Shown here in pieces: positions 1 through 6,455 of a stretch of 8,639 nucleotides of DNA. This DNA comes from Ilumatobacteraceae bacterium. GTDB lineage: Bacteria > Actinomycetota > Acidimicrobiia > Acidimicrobiales > Ilumatobacteraceae. The notes beneath the pieces were generated by a model. That model was not told the DNA's origin. It worked only from the letters and a program-made list of their open reading frames with translations, and searched no databases. Position 1 is the first letter of the stretch, and each line of letters starts with the position of its first letter. A program made the translations under genes and the position numbers. The stretch is taken from contig JALRDI010000218.1 of assembly GCA_023257035.1 (NCBI GenBank), positions 1 through 8,639 of the forward strand. The letters run 5' to 3'.

Positions 1-558
1 CAGCAGCTCGACATGGAGTCGAATGGCAAGTCAGTAACGCTCGATGGCGGCAACGTCGACGGTGCTACCGGCCCGGTGATCTGGGGAGAACCAGGAACAA
101 ACGGCCAGCATGCGTTCTTCCAATTGTTACACCAGGGCACCGACATCATCCCGGTCGATTTCATCGGCGTTGCTCGCCCGAATCACAACCGCGTCGATCA
201 GCACGATGCGCTGTTCGCAAATCTTCTTGCGCAGGCCCAGGCGCTTGCCTTCGGGAGGTCGTCGCCGAACGAACCTCACCGGAATTTTGGCGGGAACCGA
301 CCGAGCACGCTGATCCTTGCTGAGCAACTTGATGCGCGAACGCTGGGTCAGTTAATTGCGTTATACGAGCACATTGTGTTTGTGCAAGGAGTGATGTGGG
401 GCATCAACAGTTTTGATCAATGGGGAGTTGAACTCGGTAAAGAGCTGGCGAGTGCTCTTTCTCCAGTGCTCTCCGACGAAAATCTTGACCCCCAATCCAT
501 CGAAGACCCGACGACACGGTCGGCGATTGAGTGGTACCGGGCAAATAGATTGACGTAG
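1..558 (+). CDS. pgi: Glucose-6-phosphate isomerase, C-terminal part (5' end outside window)
   Basis: This is the last 185 residues of phosphoglucose isomerase, the cytosolic enzyme that interconverts glucose-6-phosphate and fructose-6-phosphate. The frame is open from base 1 and stops at TAG 556-558. The fragment opens with QQLDMESNGK, a conserved substrate-region motif. It then has GEPGTNGQH (catalytic Glu at fragment residue 30), NHN (His about 62, aligning with E. coli His386 after a one-residue gap) and the family signature FDQWGVELGK at about 138-147 (Lys147, equivalent to E. coli Lys514). NFGGNRPST and the GVMWGINSFDQ region are also typical. The usual length is about 530-550 residues, so roughly the C-terminal third is here. 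It converges on glgX 6 bp downstream, and I see no convincing terminator between them. The match is unambiguous, and all three catalytic positions covered by the fragment are present. Confidence 0.96.
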   Translation, partial: QQLDMESNGKSVTLDGGNVDGATGPVIWGEPGTNGQHAFFQLLHQGTDIIPVDFIGVARPNHNRVDQHDALFANLLAQAQALAFGRSSPNEPHRNFGGNRPSTLILAEQLDARTLGQLIALYEHIVFVQGVMWGINSFDQWGVELGKELASALSPVLSDENLDPQSIEDPTTRSAIEWYRANRLT

Positions 559-564
559 TTGTAC

Positions 565-2709
565 TTACGATCGAGAGGAACGCTCGAACACCAGTGTGCT
601 TCGACTCGGAATAACAAACTCTGTTGCCGCCTCAACGACTTCACTGTCATCGAAGCCAACGTTCGGACGTGATGAGTCGAATCGAGTGATCCACTCAGAT
701 CCCCACTGCGTAGCTGGCATGTTCCATTCCAAATCAATTGGACTCGCAGAAAACACGCAGAGGAAACTGTCATCGATGACTCGGTTTCCATACCGATCAG
801 GAATTGCAATGGCCTCGCCGTTGAGAAAGACGCCGACTGCCTGGGCGAAACCCTGCTCCCAATCCGAAGGACTCATTTCATTACCGTCTGGGCGAAACCA
901 CGTCATGTCATCGTTGTCGCGAAGCGGTCGGCCATGAAACCATCGTCGGCGACGAAAAATCGGATGTGCTGATCTGAACGCAATGAGTCGTTGAACCCAT
1001 TCGAGCGTGGCGCTATCTGCGTTTGACCAGTCGAGCCAACTCAGTTCGTTGTCATGGCAGTAGGCGTTGTTATTTCCGCGCTGGGTGCGACCGAGTTCGT
1101 CTCCGCCAAGGAGCATCGGGACACCCTGTGAAAGCAGCAGAGTTGCAAGAAAATTTCGCCGCTGTCGGTTGCGAAGGTCGTTGATCTCCCGATCATCGGT
1201 TGGCCCTTCGGCGCCATGGTTCCACGATCGGTTATGTGACTCGCCGTCTCGGCTGTCTTCGCCGTTGTCCTCATTGTGCTTGTTGTTAAAGCTCACGAGG
1301 TCTGAGAGCGTGAATCCGTCATGGCAGGTGACAAAGTTGATCGAAGCCGTCGGACGGCGGGTATCTGACCTGTAGAGATCTGACGATCCGGTGAATCGCT
1401 GTGCAAACGTTGCGAGGCGAGAATGTTCTCCTCTCCAGAAATCGCGCATGGTGTCTCGGTAGTCGGCGTTCCACTCAGACCATTTCGGCGGGAAATTCCC
1501 AACTTGATAGCCACCTTCACCAACATCCCAGGGTTCTGCGATGAGTTTCACCTGGGAAAGCACAGGGTCTTGGTGAATGATGTCGAAGAACGCGGATAAG
1601 CGATCAACCTCGAAGAGTTCTCGTGCGAGCGCAGAGGCGAGGTCGAAACGAAAGCCGTCGACGTGCATCTCTAGCACCCAGTAGCGGAGGCTGTCCATGA
1701 TGAGTTGCAGCACGTGGGGGTGGCGCATATTGAGTGAGTTTCCGCAACCGGTGAAGTCGAGGTAGTGACGCGGGTTCTCATTGGTGAGTCGGTAGTACGC
1801 GTGGTTGTCGATTCCGCGCATCGACAGGGTTGGCCCGAGATGGTTCCCTTCGGCAGTGTGGTTGTACACCACATCCAAAATGACCTCGATACCTACGGAA
1901 TGGAGGGCCGCAATGGTGTTGCGAAGGTCATTCGCGGGGTTGGAATGGTTTGGCGATCCGTATTCGTTGTGGGCGCTGAAATATCCGAGTGTGTTGTATC
2001 CCCAATAGTTGCGTCGACCTTCTTGGACGAGGTGGTGGTCGTGAATGAACTGATGAATCGGCATGAGTTCGATCGCCGTTATGCCAAGTTCGACCAGATG
2101 TTGAAGTACCGCAGGGTGTCGCAGTGCGGCGAATGTTCCGCGTTCGTGAGGTGGAACATCGGGGTGTTGCATCGTCAGTCCACGGACGTGTGCTTCGTAG
2201 ATGATGCTCTCATGTGTTGGGGTTCGTAGAAGTTGGTCGTCGCCCCAGTCGAATGACGGGTCGGGCACAACGCCGAGAGGAACGTACGGTGCTGAATTCT
2301 CGGTATTGGCAACGTCTGGGTCATCGATGTCGTATGCAAAGCATGCAGAGGTCCAGATCATTCCGCCGTCGACTTGTTTTGCATAGGGGTCAAGTAGCAA
2401 CTTGTTTGAGTTGTGCCACAGACCGGAACCTGGATTCCATTCGCCGTGCACCCGATATCCGTAGTGCTGCCCGGGCGTTACGTCTGGAAGGTACGCATGC
2501 CAGATATGGCCATCGACCTCGTTGAGAGAAATTCGTTGTTCCTGATTTGCATCGTTGCCTGGCCCATCGAGCAGACATAGTTCGACGTGTTCGGCACTTG
2601 AAGAGAACAGCGCAAAGTTTGTTCCAGCGCCGTCATAGGTTGCACCGAGCGGATGGGGTTCCCCGGCCCAGACCCTGCGATGTAGCGAGGGATGTGCATG
2701 ACGGCTCAC
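565..2709 (-). CDS. glgX: Glycogen debranching enzyme GlgX (GH13, TreX/GlgX type)
   Basis: This 714-residue alpha-amylase-family enzyme is expected to cleave alpha-1,6 branches of glycogen left by phosphorylase. The N-terminal CBM48-like domain (about 13-115) includes PLGATYDGAGTNFALFS. The GH13 barrel follows, with region I DVVYNH (279-284), region II GFRFD (nucleophile Asp356), region III AEPWD (acid/base Glu392) and region IV CHDG (Asp464). GlgX hallmarks NYWGYNTLGYF, LLGGDELGRTQRGNNNAY and NELSWLDW are present, then a beta-sandwich C-terminus. The length is normal for the family. The start is GTG at 2709-2707: the protein aligns with family starts from about residue 13, and no Shine-Dalgarno sequence precedes it. 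TreX, glycogen-debranching and isoamylase-type enzymes share these motifs, so branch-length specificity is not certain. The convergent neighbour pgi fits the same pathway. Confidence 0.95.
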   Translation of the reverse strand: MSRHAHPSLHRRVWAGEPHPLGATYDGAGTNFALFSSSAEHVELCLLDGPGNDANQEQRISLNEVDGHIWHAYLPDVTPGQHYGYRVHGEWNPGSGLWHNSNKLLLDPYAKQVDGGMIWTSACFAYDIDDPDVANTENSAPYVPLGVVPDPSFDWGDDQLLRTPTHESIIYEAHVRGLTMQHPDVPPHERGTFAALRHPAVLQHLVELGITAIELMPIHQFIHDHHLVQEGRRNYWGYNTLGYFSAHNEYGSPNHSNPANDLRNTIAALHSVGIEVILDVVYNHTAEGNHLGPTLSMRGIDNHAYYRLTNENPRHYLDFTGCGNSLNMRHPHVLQLIMDSLRYWVLEMHVDGFRFDLASALARELFEVDRLSAFFDIIHQDPVLSQVKLIAEPWDVGEGGYQVGNFPPKWSEWNADYRDTMRDFWRGEHSRLATFAQRFTGSSDLYRSDTRRPTASINFVTCHDGFTLSDLVSFNNKHNEDNGEDSRDGESHNRSWNHGAEGPTDDREINDLRNRQRRNFLATLLLSQGVPMLLGGDELGRTQRGNNNAYCHDNELSWLDWSNADSATLEWVQRLIAFRSAHPIFRRRRWFHGRPLRDNDDMTWFRPDGNEMSPSDWEQGFAQAVGVFLNGEAIAIPDRYGNRVIDDSFLCVFSASPIDLEWNMPATQWGSEWITRFDSSRPNVGFDDSEVVEAATEFVIPSRSTLVFERSSRS

Positions 2710-2766
2710 GTTGAAATTCTGCCCGGTTTACGCCGTCAACCCTCTGTCATGGGGCATGATTAAGGA
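2710..2766. promoter_or_regulatory. Divergent glgX / hydroxyacyl-CoA dehydrogenase promoter region
   Basis: These 57 bp must hold the promoters of two divergent genes. Toward the dehydrogenase, CATGAT (2755-2760) sits at -12 to -7 from its ATG. Toward glgX, CAGAAT (minus strand, 2721-2716) sits at -12 to -7 from its GTG, and TTGACGGCG (minus strand, 2739-2731) lies 9 nt further upstream. Both hexamers resemble actinobacterial -10 elements (TANNNT) with C in place of the first T, and both stand where a leaderless start would place them. No good -35 element at 17 bp spacing is visible in either direction. Functional assignment is inference. Confidence 0.35.
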
Positions 2767-3639
2767 ATGGCTGAAGGAAAAACTATTGAACGAGTTGGCG
2801 TTATCGGTTGCGGACTTATGGGTTCGGGTATCGCCGAAGTCTGCGCTCGCGCTGGCCTTGATGTGCTTGTCAGGGAGGCAACTGCGGAGGCCGCTGAGGC
2901 CGGCCGTGCTCGTCTCATCACTTCGTTCGATCGCGGTGTCTCCGCAAACAAAATGACAGAAGATGACCGTGATGCCGCAATGAACCGGCTGTCATTCACG
3001 ACCGATATTGGGGATCTCTCAGATCGTGATCTTGTGGTTGAGGCGATTGTTGAAGACGAGGACCTGAAGGTCGGACTTTTCCGGGACCTTGACAAGGTGC
3101 TGACAAGCTCCGACGCGATCCTTGCGTCAAATACCTCCTCGATTCCAATCATGAAACTCGGCACAGCAACTTCTCGCCCAGAGCAGGTCATTGGCATCCA
3201 CTTCTTTAATCCGGTTCCTGTGTTGAGGCTCGTCGAACTCGTCGAGAGTTTGATGACATCGGACGAGACGTCGCTCCGAGCGGAGGCGTTTGCGGAAGGT
3301 GTGTTGTCCAAGCGTGTGATCCGGTCGCAGGACCGAGCGGGGTTCGTGGTGAATGCATTACTCATCCCGTACCTGCTCTCGGCGATTCGCATGATGGAAT
3401 CTGGGTTCGCCTCAGCCGATGACATCGACATTGGAATGGTTGAGGGTTGTAGCCACCCGATGGGGCCGCTGCGCCTTACCGATCTGATTGGGCTCGATAC
3501 GACGCTTGCGGTGGCAGAGAGTTTGTACGAGGAGTTCAAGGAGCCGTTATACGCGCCGCCTCCAGTGCTGTCGCGCATGGTTGACGCTGGCCTTCTCGGA
3601 CGAAAGTCAGGTCGCGGCTTTTATGACTATCGCCGCTGA
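2767..3639 (+). CDS. hbd: 3-hydroxyacyl-CoA (3-hydroxybutyryl-CoA) dehydrogenase
   Basis: This 290-residue NAD(P)-dependent dehydrogenase interconverts 3-hydroxyacyl-CoA and 3-ketoacyl-CoA, as used in beta-oxidation, butyryl-CoA or PHB routes. The Rossmann motif is GVIGCGLMGSG (11-21). Catalytic residues sit with family spacing: Ser124 in SNTSS, His145 in HFFNP, Glu157 and Asn196. The C-terminal helical domain (about 190-290) has HPMGPLRLTDLIGLDT and ends in GRKSGRGFYDY, both characteristic. The length matches single-domain FadB2/PaaH/Hbd proteins. The start is fixed: TAA at 2761-2763 lies in frame just upstream, and no other start codon precedes the Rossmann motif. AAGGA (2762-2766) touches the ATG, too close for a normal Shine-Dalgarno sequence. 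The gene leads an operon with pafB and pafC, its TGA sharing one base with the pafB ATG. Chain-length preference cannot be read from sequence. Confidence 0.93.
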   Translation: MAEGKTIERVGVIGCGLMGSGIAEVCARAGLDVLVREATAEAAEAGRARLITSFDRGVSANKMTEDDRDAAMNRLSFTTDIGDLSDRDLVVEAIVEDEDLKVGLFRDLDKVLTSSDAILASNTSSIPIMKLGTATSRPEQVIGIHFFNPVPVLRLVELVESLMTSDETSLRAEAFAEGVLSKRVIRSQDRAGFVVNALLIPYLLSAIRMMESGFASADDIDIGMVEGCSHPMGPLRLTDLIGLDTTLAVAESLYEEFKEPLYAPPPVLSRMVDAGLLGRKSGRGFYDYRR

Positions 3640-4568
3640 TGGCTGATCGCGTCGAGCGTCTCACCAACTTGCTGGCGCTGCTCCTCGAAACTCGTCGGCC
3701 CCTCACGCTTCACGAAATCGCTTCCGAACTCGGAGGTCAATATCCCGATGCTGGTCAGGCGCGTCGCGCTGCGTTTGAACGCGATAAGGCCTCACTTCGT
3801 GAGATTGGTATCGATATTTCCTCTGAAACCTTTGGTGGCGATCGTGCCGGTGAGATGGGCTACTGGATCGATCGCTCTGGGTTTGAGTTGCCAAATCTCG
3901 ACCTCACCGATGATGAGGTGCGTGCACTCCAATTGGCGCTTGCGGCCACACGACCAGATTCGGCGATTGGTGAGGAGGCGTTGTGGAAACTAGGAGGAGT
4001 GGGTGGCGGTGTCGGTGGGCCGATCCGGATGCACCTTCCGGAGTTGCCCGCTTTGCCGGTGTTGCGATCTGCTGTTGCCAATCGACATCCGGTGTCGTTC
4101 ACATATGCCGGTGCGACCCGCCATGTTGACCCGTGGGGGCTGCTCCTGCGCGACGGATTCTGGTATGTGATTGGTTTTGATCACGACCGAAGCGACCGTC
4201 GAACGTTCAGAGTCGACCGCTGCGAAAGCGAGATTTCGATTGATGCCTCAGTCGAGTTTGAGCGACCTGATGAAGCCTCACTTGAGGGGGCGTTGCCAGC
4301 GAACCCGTTGCTTCTCGGTGATGAAGTTGAAGGTGCACAGACAGCTCTGATCCACATTGCGTCCCGTCGGGCGTGGCTCGTTGAGCGAGAGGTGGGTACT
4401 GATCGAGTACAAGATCGACGGTACGACGGCTCTATCGTGATCTCGATTCCTTTCACCAACGAAGACGCCCTGAGATCTTGGGTTCTTGGTTTTCTTGATG
4501 ACGCAGAACTGCTCGAGCCACGTGAAGTTCGCGAGCGACTCGTCAATTGGTTAGAGAGTGTGAGCTAA
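3639..4568 (+). CDS. pafB: WYL-domain transcriptional regulator, PafB-like
   Basis: This 309-residue protein has an N-terminal winged helix (about 5-60: RVERLTNLLALLLETRRPLT, then an ERDKASLREIGI wing region), a WYL domain (about 135-205) and a C-terminal WCX extension (about 230-305). The WYL signature reads DGFWYVIGFD (WYV at 175-177 instead of WYL), followed by RTFRVDR at 188-194, the conserved basic ligand-binding strand. In mycobacteria PafB pairs with PafC as an activator of LexA-independent DNA-damage genes. The adjacent pafC supports that role here. The ATG (3639) shares its A with the TGA of the dehydrogenase (TGATG), which implies translational coupling. A Gly-rich stretch (119-127, GGVGGGVGG) probably links the HTH and WYL parts. 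Calling it PafB rather than another WYL regulator rests on the tandem pair. No pup, proteasome or pafA gene is in the window. Confidence 0.85.
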   Translation: MADRVERLTNLLALLLETRRPLTLHEIASELGGQYPDAGQARRAAFERDKASLREIGIDISSETFGGDRAGEMGYWIDRSGFELPNLDLTDDEVRALQLALAATRPDSAIGEEALWKLGGVGGGVGGPIRMHLPELPALPVLRSAVANRHPVSFTYAGATRHVDPWGLLLRDGFWYVIGFDHDRSDRRTFRVDRCESEISIDASVEFERPDEASLEGALPANPLLLGDEVEGAQTALIHIASRRAWLVEREVGTDRVQDRRYDGSIVISIPFTNEDALRSWVLGFLDDAELLEPREVRERLVNWLESVS

Positions 4569-5506
4569 TGGCACAGCGACCAGCGACCGAGCGCTTGCGG
4601 CGACTGCTCATCATCTTGCCGTGGTTGATGGAGCAAGGGGAAGTGCCTGTCGAAGAAGCCGCACGTAGGTTCTCGATTGGTGTGGACGACCTCATTCGCG
4701 ACCTCGAACTGGTCTCAATGTGTGGTCTCCCACCGTATGTCGACGAAATGGTCGACGTGTTTATCGATGAAGGGATGATCTTTGTCGGTGTTCCACGTCT
4801 CTTCACTCGGCCGCTTCGTTTGAGCGAGGTTGAAGCATTCGAACTGCTTGCTGCAGGTAGAGCAGCGATGCAGTTACCTGGTGCAGACCCCGATGGTGCG
4901 CTTGCGCGTGGCTTGCGCAAGATTGCGGTTGGGCTTGGCGAAGATGACACTGGACTGCTGGTCGTGAACCCGACTCCTCCCGTCGTGCAAGCTCTCACTG
5001 ATGCAGTCGAGAACGGCCACCGTGCAGAGGTGCGTTATCAGTCGTCGACGAGTGCTGAACCAGCCCTCCGTCAGATCGAGCCATTTGTTGTGTTTTCATC
5101 GCAGGGAAATTGGTACGTGCATGCACACGACGTCGGATCTGGAGGATTGCGAACTTTCCGAGTCGACCGTATCGAGTCTCTTTCAGTGGTTGGAAACGCG
5201 GAGAACGAGCCACCTTTATCAATGCCTGAACCAGGTAGATGGTTTGCCGATGCTGATATCGAACGCGTGACGCTTCGGATCGGTCCCCGTGGCAAGTGGG
5301 TGTATGAGCGCTATCCCGTTGACGAGGTGTCGGTGGCTGATGCTGGGGGATGGGTGACTGTTCGTCTCGCCGTGACCTCACAACAGTGGCTTGCACGCTT
5401 GTTGTTGCGACTAGGTGATTCGGTCGAGGTGGTTGAGCCCTCGACGATGAAGTCGGTGAGGGCGGAAGCTGCAGCGCAGGTCTTGCGCCGTTACGCCGAC
5501 GGTTGA
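4568..5506 (+). CDS. pafC: WYL-domain transcriptional regulator, PafC-like
   Basis: This 312-residue protein is the second WYL regulator of the pair. It has an N-terminal winged helix (about 5-75, RLRRLLIILPWLMEQGEVPV), a WYL domain (about 135-205) with QGNWYVHAHD (WYV at 182-184) and RTFRVDR (195-201), and a C-terminal WCX-like part (about 230-310). It is expected to bind PafB, as a heterodimer or in a PafBC complex, and to activate DNA-repair promoters, possibly in response to a ligand bound by the WYL domain. I place the start at ATG 4568, which overlaps the pafB stop by one base (TAATG). An in-frame TTG at 4547 would add seven residues without homology and overlap pafB more deeply. Its last 16 bp overlap the convergent exonuclease gene. 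Confidence 0.84.
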   Translation: MAQRPATERLRRLLIILPWLMEQGEVPVEEAARRFSIGVDDLIRDLELVSMCGLPPYVDEMVDVFIDEGMIFVGVPRLFTRPLRLSEVEAFELLAAGRAAMQLPGADPDGALARGLRKIAVGLGEDDTGLLVVNPTPPVVQALTDAVENGHRAEVRYQSSTSAEPALRQIEPFVVFSSQGNWYVHAHDVGSGGLRTFRVDRIESLSVVGNAENEPPLSMPEPGRWFADADIERVTLRIGPRGKWVYERYPVDEVSVADAGGWVTVRLAVTSQQWLARLLLRLGDSVEVVEPSTMKSVRAEAAAQVLRRYADG

Positions 5507-6039
5507 TCTCTTAAGAGGAGCGGAAGTATCTGAGATGTTGCCTGGGCGTCGTGTAAGGCGTCGTGGGCATGTTCGATATTGATGCCGTAGCGATCGCAGA
5601 TATCGGAGAGTCGGTGCGATTGCTGTCGGTCAGGGTCGAGGCGACGTGAGAGCTGCAATGTGCAGGTGTGGGGGCCGTTAGGTAAATGCAATTGGAGTTG
5701 TTCGGCGGCTGTGGAAAGAAACTTCCAGTCGAAAGCAAGATTGTGGGCTACCACTTCCCTGGAGCCGATCATCTGAAAAAGATGTTCAAGCACTCGTGAG
5801 ATAGACGGCGCAAAGAGTAATTTCCGGCGCGGAATGTGATGAATGTGTTGGGCGCCGATGGGGTCCCAAGGGCGACGAAGCCGAACCATTGAACTCCACG
5901 AGGAGATGTTGGTAAGCGCTTGCTGGCCAAGCAAAAGATCACCGCAGACAACGGCCACTTGAAAGATAGGGTCGTTCGCCCCGTTCAGCCCGCCAGTTTC
6001 GAGATCAATGATCGCGAAATGACGGGTGGATGGGCTCAC
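5491..6039 (-). CDS. DnaQ-like DEDDh 3'-5' exonuclease, stand-alone
   Basis: This 182-residue single-domain exonuclease belongs to the Pol III epsilon/RNase T superfamily and probably removes 3' nucleotides from DNA or RNA using two metal ions. All catalytic motifs are visible: ExoI DLETGG (Asp12, Glu14), ExoII HNLAFDWKFL (Asp104) and ExoIII HDALHDAQAT (His159, Asp164; the H-x4-D spacing marks the DEDDh subclass). It lacks polymerase, GIY-YIG or BRCT domains, so it could be a repair exonuclease, an epsilon-like subunit or an RNase. The GTG start is the only choice: TAA lies in frame 12 nt upstream and no later start precedes ExoI. No Shine-Dalgarno sequence is present. The whiB-like gene ends 35 bp upstream on the same strand, and the 3' end overlaps pafC by 16 bp. 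Confidence 0.88.
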   Translation of the reverse strand: MSPSTRHFAIIDLETGGLNGANDPIFQVAVVCGDLLLGQQALTNISSWSSMVRLRRPWDPIGAQHIHHIPRRKLLFAPSISRVLEHLFQMIGSREVVAHNLAFDWKFLSTAAEQLQLHLPNGPHTCTLQLSRRLDPDRQQSHRLSDICDRYGINIEHAHDALHDAQATSQILPLLLRDQPSA

Positions 6040-6045
6040 GTGGCC

Positions 6046-6051
6046 AGATTA
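6046..6051 (-). promoter_or_regulatory. Candidate -10 element for a leaderless exonuclease mRNA
   Basis: TAATCT on the minus strand fits the actinobacterial -10 pattern TANNNT and occupies -12 to -7 relative to the exonuclease GTG. Transcription would therefore begin at or near the start codon, which fits the missing Shine-Dalgarno sequence. CCGTCACAC lies exactly 8 nt upstream, a partial match to the DNA-damage promoter motif TTGTCRGTG-N8-TANNNT. The alternative is read-through from whiB. Confidence 0.35.
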
Positions 6052-6074
6052 GGCCAGAGGTGTGACGGGCGCCG

Positions 6075-6389
6075 CTATGCGTTACGGGCGCGGATTCCAA
6101 TTGGAGCAGCGACGGTGTACCCGAGCAGGTGGCGATCTTCTTCGTTTTCTCCACCCCAAAAGCCGTATTCATGATTTTCGCGAGCGAACTGCTGGCAGGG
6201 TACCCGCACCGGGCATGCCGTGCACAGCATGTTGGCACGGGCTTCTCTGCGCTCTCGAGCCTGTGGGCGTTCTGCTTTCTTGGCGAAGAACAGTTCGAGA
6301 CGGCCTTTACACATTGCGAATTCTTGCCAGGCGACATCGCGGGGGAGATCGTCAACTGATTCAAAAACGAGGGTTTCGGCTGCGCTCAT
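6075..6389 (-). CDS. WhiB-family [4Fe-4S] transcriptional regulator
   Basis: This 104-residue protein belongs to the actinobacteria-restricted WhiB family, small iron-sulfur proteins that act on transcription, usually by binding the sigma factor, and sense redox signals or nitric oxide. Four cluster cysteines are present as Cys27, Cys56, Cys59 and Cys65 (C-x28-C-x2-C-x5-C). They are followed by the turn GFWGG (76-80; many members have GVWGG or GIWGG) and a short basic tail ending IRARNA. Length is typical. The ATG at 6389 has a weak GAGG only 1 nt away, and TTAAAT on the minus strand at -11 to -6. Two dyads lie just upstream. The gene is 66 bp downstream of phoH and 35 bp upstream of the exonuclease, all on one strand. 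I cannot assign it to a WhiB1-WhiB7 subgroup. Confidence 0.93.
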   Translation of the reverse strand: MSAAETLVFESVDDLPRDVAWQEFAMCKGRLELFFAKKAERPQARERREARANMLCTACPVRVPCQQFARENHEYGFWGGENEEDRHLLGYTVAAPIGIRARNA

Positions 6390-6393
6390 GCCT

Positions 6394-6409
6394 CATTTAA
6401 CACTAAATG
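6394..6409. promoter_or_regulatory. Perfect inverted repeat at the whiB-like start
   Basis: CATTTA-ACAC-TAAATG has perfect 6-nt arms and a 4-nt spacer. It lies 4 to 20 nt upstream of the whiB-like ATG and covers its likely -10/initiation region. It could be an operator (possibly autoregulatory) or a leader hairpin. The arms are AT-rich, so chance is possible. Confidence 0.35.
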
Positions 6410-6413
6410 GAAC

Positions 6414-6432
6414 TCCCGTATTCCGGGATACG
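6414..6432. promoter_or_regulatory. Overlapping dyads between phoH and whiB-like genes
   Basis: Two alternative pairings overlap. TCCCG-TATTC-CGGGA (6414-6428) has 5-bp arms and a 5-nt loop. CGTATTCCGGGATACG (6417-6432) is a 16-nt near-palindrome with one mismatched pair. The element lies 24-43 nt downstream of the phoH stop and 25-43 nt upstream of the whiB-like start. It could be an operator at the -35 side of whiB or a weak hairpin ending phoH transcripts. No good T-run follows it on the minus strand. Confidence 0.35.
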
Positions 6433-6455
6433 CAAAATTTTTGAGAAAACGGTCG

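Noticed and set aside
571..587. TCGAG/CTCGA hairpin near the pgi-glgX junction as a terminator
   Set aside because: Only 5 bp, inside the glgX coding end and with no T-run on either side.
1765..2229. 154-codon + strand open frame inside glgX
   Set aside because: Antisense to conserved GH13 regions, with no family resemblance and no ribosome binding site.
2760..3578. Long 272-codon open frame opposite the dehydrogenase
   Set aside because: Ser/Arg-rich low-complexity translation that is the antisense shadow of a gene with all catalytic motifs intact.
4547..4567. Upstream TTG start for pafC
   Set aside because: Adds seven residues without family support. ATG 4568 overlaps the pafB stop exactly as in the previous junction.
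6417..6442. Intrinsic terminator on the + strand (near-palindrome followed by a T5 tract)
   Set aside because: No + strand gene lies upstream to be terminated. A regulatory dyad for whiB is more likely.
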